Of a DNA stretch of 5,163 bases, positions 1-5,163 are shown one piece after another. Within the stretch, counting starts at the first letter, position 1. The number at the start of each line of letters is the position of its first letter. The translations under genes were made by a program, and so were the position numbers. The notes beneath the pieces are model-generated. The model saw only the letters and a list, made by a program, of their open reading frames with translations, had not been told where the DNA came from and made no database searches. The stretch comes from Candidatus Fonsibacter sp. (lineage in GTDB: Bacteria; Pseudomonadota; Alphaproteobacteria; Pelagibacterales; Pelagibacteraceae). Location of the stretch: positions 1-5,163 of the forward strand of contig JALRAW010000020.1 in NCBI GenBank assembly GCA_023257975.1. The letters are read 5' to 3'.

Positions 1-55
1 GGAGCTTATACGCTCATTCCACAACTGCGAGGTGGGGCACCATGGTGTTAATCGG
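1..55. other. G+C-rich sequence of unknown origin that interrupts the 3' part of topA
   Basis: By hand count, positions 1-50 contain 27 G or C (54%), against about 30% for the rest of the window. On the minus strand the TopA reading frame matches the family up to Asn620 (codon at 58-56), then runs through about 13 residues unlike any topoisomerase zinc ribbon and stops at TGA (16-14). Neither other minus-strand frame restores the expected zinc-ribbon continuation. All three plus-strand frames are open across this short piece (one stops at TAA, 49-51), so coding direction cannot be judged. A 10-bp palindrome, CACCATGGTG, lies at 38-47. The simplest explanation is a chimeric join or bad contig end; a real insertion or rearrangement is the alternative. 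I do not recognise the sequence. Confidence 0.6.
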
Positions 56-1915
56 ATTTTTTAAACTAAGTTCACCATCACTGCAGTTTTTGCATTTTTT
101 TGAAATATTTCCATTTTGATCTTTATCAAAAATAATATCTCCCAAACTCTCATTTAATAAATCAAGAACAGCTCTTGTTCTTAATTCTTTAACTTCGTTA
201 ATATTTTTATAAAACTCTTTCCAAAAATTCTCTAAAACTTTAAGATATTCAATTTTTCCTGTTGTAATTTCATCTAAACTATCCTCAAGTGTTGCAGTAA
301 AATTATAGTCTACATATTTTGTAAACAATTTATCCAAGAAAGCTGTAATAAGCTTACCTCTATCAGTTGGAATGAATCGTTTTGTAACAAGCTCTACATA
401 GTTTCTAGCTGATAATACTGAAATAATGCTTGCGTATGTTGAGGGTCTTCCTATTCCTAGTTCCTCTAATTTTTTAACTAAACTTGCCTCAGAAAATCTA
501 GGAGGTGGTTCAGTAAAATGTTGTTCTGTATTAAATTTAGGATTTTCTAATTTCTCATTTATTTTAACTTCAGGTAATATTTTTTGATCATTTTCTTCAT
601 CTTTATCAACTTCATCTTCTTCTTTTACATCCTGGTATAATTTTAGAAAACCGTCAAATACTTGCACTGATCCCGTTGCCCTAAAAGTAATAGATTTTGA
701 TTCATTTAATATTTCTAAAGTGCATCTTTCATACTCAGCGTTTTCCATTTGTGAAGCAAGCGTTCTATTCCAAATAAGCTCATATAATTTTGCTTGATCC
801 TTATCTAATATAGATCTCATTTTTTCAGGAGTTCTTAAAATATCAGTTGGTCTTATTGCTTCATGTGCCTCTTGCGCATTCTTTGCTTTTTTACCTGAAT
901 AATTTCTAGCTTCATTAGGTAAGTATTTTTTACCAATTTCTTTATCTATGTAGTTTCTACATTCTTTTATAGCGTCCTGAGAAATATTAGTTCCATCAGT
1001 TCTCATGTAGGTAATTAAACCAACTGTATCTCCTTCAAAATCTATTCCTTGGTAAAGTCTTTGAGCTATTTGCATCGTTCGTGAAGCTGAAAAACCCAAT
1101 TTTTTAGAAGCCTCCTGTTGCATAGTAGATGTTGTAAAAGGCGCATATGGGCTTCTTCGGTATGGTTTTTTATCAATGCTTGAAATGTTAAACTTTTCTT
1201 TTTTTATTTGCTCTAAAACATTTTGAATTTCTTGTTCATTTTTAAATGAAAATTTTTCAATTTTATTTCCTTTAAAAGAGTAAAGTCTCGCGTTTAATTC
1301 TTTTTTTTGTTGTGTCAAAAAAATACAAGTAAACGTCCAATATTCTTGTGGTTTAAATAATTCAATATCATGTTCCCTATCTACAATAAGTCTAAGAGCA
1401 ACAGATTGAACTCTACCTGCAGATTTTGATCCTGGAAGTTTTGTCCAAAGAATAGGTGAGATATTAAATCCAACTAAATAATCCAAAGCTCTTCTTGCCA
1501 TATAGGCATTAACTAATTCAGGATTAATATCTCTTGGATTACTAATTCCATTTTCAACTGCTTTTTTAGTAATTTCATTAAATACAACTCTTTCAAATTT
1601 TTTATCTTTAATTTTTTTATTTTCCTCTAAGATACATTTTAAATGCCATGCGATAGCTTCACCTTCACGATCAGGATCAGTTGCTAAAATGATTCTATCG
1701 GCATCAATTGCATAATCAGTGATTTCTTTTAAATGTTTTTTTGAACCAGGATCTATTTCCCAGATCATTTTAAAATCATGTTCTGTATCTACAGAACCAT
1801 TTTTTGACGGGAGATCTCTTACATGTCCGTAGCTTGCCAATACTTTAAAATCAGTACCTAAATATTTATTAATTGTTTTGGCTTTAGCTGGACTTTCAAC
1901 GATAACTAAATTCAT
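14..1915 (-). CDS. topA: DNA topoisomerase I (type IA, omega protein), C-terminus disrupted
   Basis: TopA relaxes negative supercoils by cutting one DNA strand through a 5'-phosphotyrosine link and passing the other strand. The Toprim domain is at about residues 1-115, with catalytic Glu7 in VESPAKAKTI and the acidic D80-x-D82-x-E84 motif in ATDPDREGEA. The topoisomerase core follows: ARRALDYLVGF (140-150), SAGRVQSVALRLIVDRE (165-181), the active-site Tyr303 in GLITYMRTDGT, HEAIRPT (351-357), then EPPPRFSEASLVKKLEELGIGRPSTY (469-494). A Lys/Asp/Glu-rich linker covers about 430-455. A first zinc ribbon begins with C608-x2-C611, but family resemblance ends at Asn620 and the frame stops at residue 633. 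Alphaproteobacterial TopA normally runs well past 800 residues with several zinc ribbons, so about 200 residues are missing. The ATG at 1915 gives the canonical MxLVIVESPAKA start; the upstream region is A-rich with no clear Shine-Dalgarno. Identity is certain; the 3' end is not trustworthy. Confidence 0.96.
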   Translation of the reverse strand: MNLVIVESPAKAKTINKYLGTDFKVLASYGHVRDLPSKNGSVDTEHDFKMIWEIDPGSKKHLKEITDYAIDADRIILATDPDREGEAIAWHLKCILEENKKIKDKKFERVVFNEITKKAVENGISNPRDINPELVNAYMARRALDYLVGFNISPILWTKLPGSKSAGRVQSVALRLIVDREHDIELFKPQEYWTFTCIFLTQQKKELNARLYSFKGNKIEKFSFKNEQEIQNVLEQIKKEKFNISSIDKKPYRRSPYAPFTTSTMQQEASKKLGFSASRTMQIAQRLYQGIDFEGDTVGLITYMRTDGTNISQDAIKECRNYIDKEIGKKYLPNEARNYSGKKAKNAQEAHEAIRPTDILRTPEKMRSILDKDQAKLYELIWNRTLASQMENAEYERCTLEILNESKSITFRATGSVQVFDGFLKLYQDVKEEDEVDKDEENDQKILPEVKINEKLENPKFNTEQHFTEPPPRFSEASLVKKLEELGIGRPSTYASIISVLSARNYVELVTKRFIPTDRGKLITAFLDKLFTKYVDYNFTATLEDSLDEITTGKIEYLKVLENFWKEFYKNINEVKELRTRAVLDLLNESLGDIIFDKDQNGNISKKCKNCSDGELSLKNPINTMVPHLAVVE

Positions 1916-2002
1916 AATTTTTTTGTAAAAAAATAAGAACTGTCAAAATTTGTGACCTTTGTCAAATTACAAAAAAATATATGTAAAAAAGTCTTTAATT
2001 AC
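1916..2002 (-). promoter_or_regulatory. plsY-topA spacer with two TTGACA boxes, candidate topA promoter or operator
   Basis: This 87-bp spacer is the longest non-coding stretch in the window. On the minus strand it carries two copies of TTTGACA, whose TTGACA cores lie at 1965-1960 and 1946-1941, 19 bp apart. Between them, GAC-AAAG-GTC forms a small imperfect inverted repeat. TTGACA is the consensus sigma-70 -35 hexamer, but I find no good -10 hexamer 16-18 bp downstream of either copy, so the promoter call is weak. The repeats could instead be a regulator site. No hairpin followed by a U-run is visible after plsY, so readthrough from the pyrB operon into topA is possible. Confidence 0.35.
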
Positions 2003-2563
2003 TTAGAAATTATTTTTTATTAACGAAGTAATATTTTGTCTGTGAGTGAATATTGAAGTTATAAAATAAAAGAAAATTAATAAAAATATTTTTTGATCAA
2101 AAAATATAAAAGCTGTAATAGTCACAACTAAGTAACCTAATAATGCTGAAACAGCAGATATTCTGAAAATTGCGAGCATTATTAGCCATGTAGTAATAAA
2201 AACAATTGATAAATAAAAATTTATTACTAGTAAGCTTCCTATAAATGTTGCAACTCCTTTACCGCCTCTAAATTTTAGCCATACAGGAAAGATGTGAGCA
2301 AGAAAAACAATTACAGCCGCATAGTAAGTAAATTCATTAAAATATTGTATTGTTAATAAAATTGAAAAAGTTCCTTTAAGACCATCTAAAAGAAGAGTTA
2401 GCGCAGCTATAAATTTATTTCCTGTTCTTAATACATTAGTTGCACCAATATTTCCTGATCCAATTTTCCTTACATCCCCTAAACCAGCAAATTTTGTAAG
2501 AATTAACCCAAACGGTATCGAGCCTAATATATAAGAGTAGAATGTAACTATAAGTATATCCAT
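2003..2563 (-). CDS. plsY: Acyl-phosphate:glycerol-3-phosphate acyltransferase (membrane protein)
   Basis: PlsY transfers an acyl group from acyl-phosphate (made by PlsX) to glycerol 3-phosphate, giving lysophosphatidic acid, the first step of phospholipid synthesis, at the inner membrane. All three family signatures are present in order: GSIPFGLILTK (14-24) running into IGSGNIGATNVLRTGNK (34-50); DGLKG (60-64); and HIFPVWLKFRGGKGVAT (90-106). Hydrophobic segments at about 1-24, 52-72, 79-95, 108-133 and 135-175 fit the multi-spanning PlsY topology. The tail THRQNITSLIKN matches the usual HRxNIxRL ending. At 186 residues it is slightly short of the common 190-210 but looks complete. Its ATG shares one base with the TAA of the upstream pyrC-like gene (TAATG, 2565-2561), which suggests translation by reinitiation and membership of the pyrimidine operon. 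Confidence 0.95.
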   Translation of the reverse strand: MDILIVTFYSYILGSIPFGLILTKFAGLGDVRKIGSGNIGATNVLRTGNKFIAALTLLLDGLKGTFSILLTIQYFNEFTYYAAVIVFLAHIFPVWLKFRGGKGVATFIGSLLVINFYLSIVFITTWLIMLAIFRISAVSALLGYLVVTITAFIFFDQKIFLLIFFYFITSIFTHRQNITSLIKNNF

Positions 2564-3852
2564 TAAGCTTCGAACACTAAATTTCCATTTATAAAAGTTT
2601 TTTCAACCTTACCTTGCATTTTTCTTTTCTCAATTGCTGTGTTTTTGGATTTGGATTTGATTTTTTCTTTTTCAACAACCCAAGGTTTATCAAGATTGAT
2701 AACTGCTATATCAGCGTCATTTCCAACAGATAAATTTCCTGCATTAATATTTAATATTTTTGCAGGATTACAAGTTAATGTTTTTATGAGCGTACTTAAT
2801 TCGCAAGATTTGTTGTGATAAAGTTCTAATGTCAAAGATAGTAAAGTTTCAATTCCTGAAGCACCAGTTGCCGCCTGTTGAAATGGTAAACGTTTAGACT
2901 CTTCGTCTTCAGGTTTGTGATCTGAAACAATAACATCGATTAAACCTTTTTTAACAGCGTCGATTAAAGCTAGACGATCATTTTCAGTTCTTAAAGGAGG
3001 AGATAATTTTAAAAAGGTTCTAAAATCTCCAATATCATTTTCATTTAATGATAAATTATTTATTGAAACACCAGTTGTAAATTCTAATCCTTTTTTTTTA
3101 TAAGCTTCAATTATTGGAAGAGATGCTTTTGAAGACAAGGTAGATATATGGTATCTGTTTTTATAAAGTTCTAACAAGCTCAAATCTCTTTCTATAATAA
3201 TTTTTTCAGCGATGTCCGGTATTCCTTTTAATCCTAGTCTTGTAGAAATTTCACCTTCATTAACTGCACCATTAGAAGAAAGTTCATTGTCTTGAGGAAA
3301 TTGAATAATTAAGCTGTTTAAATTTTTTGAATAATTAAATATTTTATCCATCACTCTATTATTTTGGACACATTTAATTCCATCTGTAAAACCAATAGCA
3401 CCAATAATTCCAAGTAAACCAAACTCTGACATTTCATTACCCTCAAGATTCTTTGTAAGAGTTGCAAGTGGGTAGATTTTAATTTGCGATTTATCCTTTG
3501 CTCTTCTTTTAGTGAAATCTAATATAGACCCATTATCAATAACTGGCATAGTATTAGGCATTGTCACAACAGATGTCACTCCACCTGATAAAGCCGCTTC
3601 ACTTAAAGTTCTAAAATTTTCTTTGTATTCAAAGCCAGGTTCTCCAACAAATACTCGCATGTCGACTATGCCTGGAATTGAAATATGATTTTTACAGTCT
3701 ATAATTTCACAATCTTTTGGAGCGTTATCTTTAGTTACTTTTTTTCCTATTGCTTTAATTTTTCCATTTTCATCAATTAAAATACTACCTACTTCATCGA
3801 TATTATTTTGTGGGTCTATTATTCGTGTGTTAATTAAAAGTTTATTTTTCAT
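2563..3852 (-). CDS. pyrC: Dihydroorotase-like protein, probably non-catalytic partner of PyrB (pseudo-DHOase, often annotated pyrC)
   Basis: This is an amidohydrolase-fold protein of 429 residues, the normal length for class I dihydroorotase, and the fold signatures are kept: [10 protein letters not shown] (71-80), [17 protein letters not shown] (90-106), [16 protein letters not shown] (197-212), [13 protein letters not shown] (284-296), GIETLLSL (333-340). The metal site is largely gone. The H-x-H pair after beta-strand 1 is R66-V67-F68; the H of the HxED motif is Gln184; the second His of HxxHxST is Thr238; the PHH motif reads INN (264-266). Asp311 in SDHKP remains. In Pseudomonas-type aspartate carbamoyltransferase such inactive homologues are required as structural subunits of a PyrB dodecamer, and alphaproteobacteria commonly carry an RVFVGEPG version next to pyrB. 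I infer the same role here, with dihydroorotase activity supplied elsewhere in the genome. The ATG overlaps the pyrB stop (ATGA); a weak GGA precedes it by 8 bases. Confidence 0.93.
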   Translation of the reverse strand: MKNKLLINTRIIDPQNNIDEVGSILIDENGKIKAIGKKVTKDNAPKDCEIIDCKNHISIPGIVDMRVFVGEPGFEYKENFRTLSEAALSGGVTSVVTMPNTMPVIDNGSILDFTKRRAKDKSQIKIYPLATLTKNLEGNEMSEFGLLGIIGAIGFTDGIKCVQNNRVMDKIFNYSKNLNSLIIQFPQDNELSSNGAVNEGEISTRLGLKGIPDIAEKIIIERDLSLLELYKNRYHISTLSSKASLPIIEAYKKKGLEFTTGVSINNLSLNENDIGDFRTFLKLSPPLRTENDRLALIDAVKKGLIDVIVSDHKPEDEESKRLPFQQAATGASGIETLLSLTLELYHNKSCELSTLIKTLTCNPAKILNINAGNLSVGNDADIAVINLDKPWVVEKEKIKSKSKNTAIEKRKMQGKVEKTFINGNLVFEA

Positions 3853-4796
3853 TTGTTATTTCCACAAATAATTTTTAAACAAGCCATTCTAACAGCAACT
3901 CCCATTTCAACTTGTTCCTTGATAATACTTCGATTGATGTCATCAGCTAATGTTGTATCTATTTCTACACCTCTATTCATCGGACCTGGGTGCATAATCA
4001 GTGCATTAGGGTGAGCTTTAGTAATTTTTTTATAATCTAGACCATAAAATTCATAATATTCTCTCGTTGAAGGAACATAAGATCCTTGCATACGTTCAGT
4101 TTGAAGTCTTAACATCATAACAATGTCAGATCCTTCAAGACCTTTATTCATATCCGTGAATGCTTTAACTCCAAGACTTTCAATATTCTTAGGCATTAGA
4201 GTAGGGGGAGCAATCACTCTAACTTCAGCTCCTAACATATTAAGTAAGTAAATATTTGATCTTGCAACTCTTGAGTGCATTATATCCCCGCAAATTGCGA
4301 TTCTTAAACCTTCAATTTTCCCTTTTTTAATTCTGATTGTAAGTGCATCAAGCAATGCTTGCGTTGGATGTTCCCTCCAGCCGTCACCAGCATTAATTAC
4401 TGAACAATTAACTTTTTGTGCCAAAAGATTTGCAGCTCCAGAGTCTTGATGTCTTATAATTAAAACATCAGGATGCATGGCATTCAAAGTCATTGCTGTA
4501 TCAATTAAAGTTTCACCTTTTTTGATTGCTGAGTTTGAAACATTCATGTTCATCACATCAGCTCCTAATCTTTTTCCAGCAAGTTCAAATGAGCTTAAAG
4601 TTCTTGTAGAAGATTCAAAGAATAAATTAATTTGTGTTTTTCCTGTAAGAATATTTAATTTTTTTTGATCTTTTTTATTGAAGTCAACAAATTGCATTGA
4701 CTCATCGAGAATATAATTAACTTCTGGAATGGAAAGAGATTGTATGCCTAAAAGGTGTTTATGTCTGAATTTAACAGCTTCTTTTTGTATAGCCAT
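3849..4796 (-). CDS. pyrB: Aspartate carbamoyltransferase catalytic subunit
   Basis: PyrB condenses carbamoyl phosphate with L-aspartate to N-carbamoyl-aspartate, the committed step of de novo pyrimidine synthesis in the cytoplasm. Counting from the ATG at 4796 it has 315 residues, the usual size. The carbamoyl-phosphate half holds [19 protein letters not shown] (62-80, the STRTxxSFE loop), IKKGETL (91-97) supplying the active-site lysine, R115-H116, and HPTQALLD (143-150). The aspartate half holds HSRVARSN (174-181), LRLQTERM (229-236) and [13 protein letters not shown] (268-280). An in-frame TTG at 4805 would add three residues (MLL), but the ATG at 4796 is preferred because [10 protein letters not shown] begins the protein sensibly and a weak AGAG lies about 10 bases upstream. 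The stop overlaps the pyrC-like start by four bases, and the product of that gene is the likely complex partner. No regulatory-subunit gene (pyrI) is adjacent. Confidence 0.97.
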   Translation of the reverse strand: MAIQKEAVKFRHKHLLGIQSLSIPEVNYILDESMQFVDFNKKDQKKLNILTGKTQINLFFESSTRTLSSFELAGKRLGADVMNMNVSNSAIKKGETLIDTAMTLNAMHPDVLIIRHQDSGAANLLAQKVNCSVINAGDGWREHPTQALLDALTIRIKKGKIEGLRIAICGDIMHSRVARSNIYLLNMLGAEVRVIAPPTLMPKNIESLGVKAFTDMNKGLEGSDIVMMLRLQTERMQGSYVPSTREYYEFYGLDYKKITKAHPNALIMHPGPMNRGVEIDTTLADDINRSIIKEQVEMGVAVRMACLKIICGNNK

Positions 4797-4806
4797 TAAA
4801 AGCAAC

Positions 4807-4835
4807 TCTATACTTGCAAACTATAAGGCTTGCAA
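4807..4835 (-). promoter_or_regulatory. Candidate sigma-70 promoter for the pyrB operon
   Basis: On the minus strand a -35-like TTGCAA (4835-4830, four of six consensus positions) is followed by exactly 17 bp and then a -10-like TATAGA (4812-4807, four of six). The sequence just upstream is pure A/T (about 4838-4856), as an UP element would be. A start about 7 bases downstream would leave only a few untranslated bases before the ATG at 4796, so the transcript would be nearly leaderless. The call rests on hexamer matches alone in AT-rich DNA, where chance matches are common. Transcription could also enter from ruvX. Confidence 0.35.
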
Positions 4836-4839
4836 GCAT
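4810..4839 (-). repeat. 12-bp imperfect inverted repeat in the ruvX-pyrB spacer
   Basis: The arms lie at 4828-4839 and 4810-4821, with a six-base loop (4822-4827). Read as minus-strand RNA, AUGCUUGCAAGC pairs with GUUUGCAAGUAU over 12 positions, two of them G-U wobbles. The left arm itself contains the perfect palindrome GCTTGCAAGC, and TTGCAAG occurs in both arms. No U-run follows directly, so it does not look like an intrinsic terminator of ruvX. It coincides with the candidate -35 hexamer and spacer, so a DNA operator is as likely as an RNA hairpin. Confidence 0.5.
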
Positions 4840-4852
4840 TAAATTAAATTAT

Positions 4853-5163
4853 TTATTTTGTTCGATACTTATAATAATCAATAAAGCCTTGTAAAATGAA
4901 AGCCGCAGAATTCTCATCTAATTTTTTTTGCTTTTTTGATACGTTAATGGATAATTTTGACATACCTTTATAAGCTCCTTCGCTAGAAAGTCTTTCGTCC
5001 CAAAGTGTTACAGGGATTGATAACTGTTTAGTTAAACTGTTAGAAAAATCTTTAGCTGATTGAGCTCTTGGACCAAAAGAACCATCCATATTAATAGGGT
5101 TACCAACTACAATTCCTTCAATATTATTTTCTTTAATTATATTTTTTAATTTAATTATAAAAA
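4853..5163 (-). CDS. ruvX: RuvX/YqgF, putative pre-16S rRNA nuclease / Holliday-junction-resolvase-like protein, N-terminus beyond the window
   Basis: The reading frame stays open to the right edge of the window, so the Met at 5089 is internal and 24 more codons can be read upstream of it, giving about 102 visible residues. The visible part matches the C-terminal two thirds of the RNase H-like YqgF family: EGIVVGNPINMDGSFGPRAQ, then VTLWDERLSSEGA with the conserved DER acidic residue, then LDENSAAFILQGFIDYY near the end. Family members are about 140-155 residues, so roughly 50 N-terminal residues, including the first active-site Asp of the GxDxG motif, lie outside the window. The E. coli homologue YqgF takes part in 16S rRNA 5'-end maturation; a role in Holliday junction resolution was proposed from the fold. 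It lies directly upstream of pyrB on the same strand, 56 bp from the preferred ATG. Confidence 0.94.
   Translation of the reverse strand, partial: FIIKLKNIIKENNIEGIVVGNPINMDGSFGPRAQSAKDFSNSLTKQLSIPVTLWDERLSSEGAYKGMSKLSINVSKKQKKLDENSAAFILQGFIDYYKYRTK

Noticed and set aside
1..51. Plus-strand C-terminal fragment of a converging gene ending in TAA at 49-51
   Set aside because: All three plus-strand frames are open over this short G+C-rich piece and none gives a recognisable protein end, so no gene can be supported.
3091..3099. Run of nine T (A9 on the coding strand) in the pyrC-like gene, a possible slippage site
   Set aside because: It encodes three lysines in a surface-like KKKG segment (252-255), the frame is intact on both sides, and such runs are expected in AT-rich genomes.
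4477..4668. 63-codon open frame on the plus strand
   Set aside because: It lies wholly antisense to the conserved N-terminal half of pyrB, has no family resemblance and is explained by the codon bias of the real gene.
4797..4805. Upstream TTG start for pyrB adding three residues
   Set aside because: The ATG at 4796 gives a normal family N-terminus and has a weak AGAG at usable distance; the TTG adds nothing conserved.
4810..4839. Intrinsic terminator of ruvX
   Set aside because: The hairpin stem is A/T-rich with G-U pairs and is not followed directly by a run of U.
4853..5089. RuvX as a complete 78-residue protein starting at the Met at 5089
   Set aside because: Family-conserved sequence (IVVGNPIN) continues in frame upstream of that Met to the window edge, so the gene is simply cut by the window.

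Overview
The window is AT-rich (roughly 30% G+C by eye) and densely coded, with every convincing gene on the minus strand. In transcription order (right to left) it carries the 3' part of ruvX, then pyrB, a pyrC-like gene, plsY, and topA, which is cut off or disrupted at the left edge. The pyrB / pyrC-like / plsY / topA order, the 'RVFVGEPG' version of the dihydroorotase-like protein and the '[16 protein letters not shown]' stretch of PyrB all point to an alphaproteobacterium. The low G+C, A/T-rich ribosome-binding regions and tiny spacers suggest a streamlined marine lineage of the SAR11/Pelagibacterales type. This placement is inference from recalled family features, not from a database search.

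Layout: 5163-4853 is the C-terminal part of RuvX (pre-16S rRNA nuclease / Holliday-junction-resolvase-like). A 56-bp gap (4797-4852) holds a 12-bp imperfect inverted repeat and a promoter-like -35/-10 pair with a 17-bp spacer. pyrB (aspartate carbamoyltransferase, 4796-3849) overlaps the pyrC-like gene (3852-2563) by ATGA. That gene in turn overlaps plsY (glycerol-3-phosphate acyltransferase, 2563-2003) by TAATG, so the three look like one translationally coupled unit. An 87-bp spacer with repeated TTGACA boxes separates plsY from topA (DNA topoisomerase I, from 1915).

Functionally, PyrB catalyses the committed step of pyrimidine synthesis. The pyrC-like protein has lost most of the dihydroorotase metal ligands, so it probably acts as a structural partner of PyrB rather than as the enzyme. 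PlsY starts phospholipid synthesis and TopA relaxes negative supercoils.

This is mostly ordinary core-genome DNA. The points worth a second look are the non-catalytic dihydroorotase, the compact pyrB leader, the topA upstream repeats, the absence of dprA between plsY and topA, and an abrupt break in topA. That break falls in the first zinc ribbon and leads into about 50 bp of unusually G+C-rich sequence, most likely an assembly chimera or contig-edge artefact. I see no previously undescribed system here.
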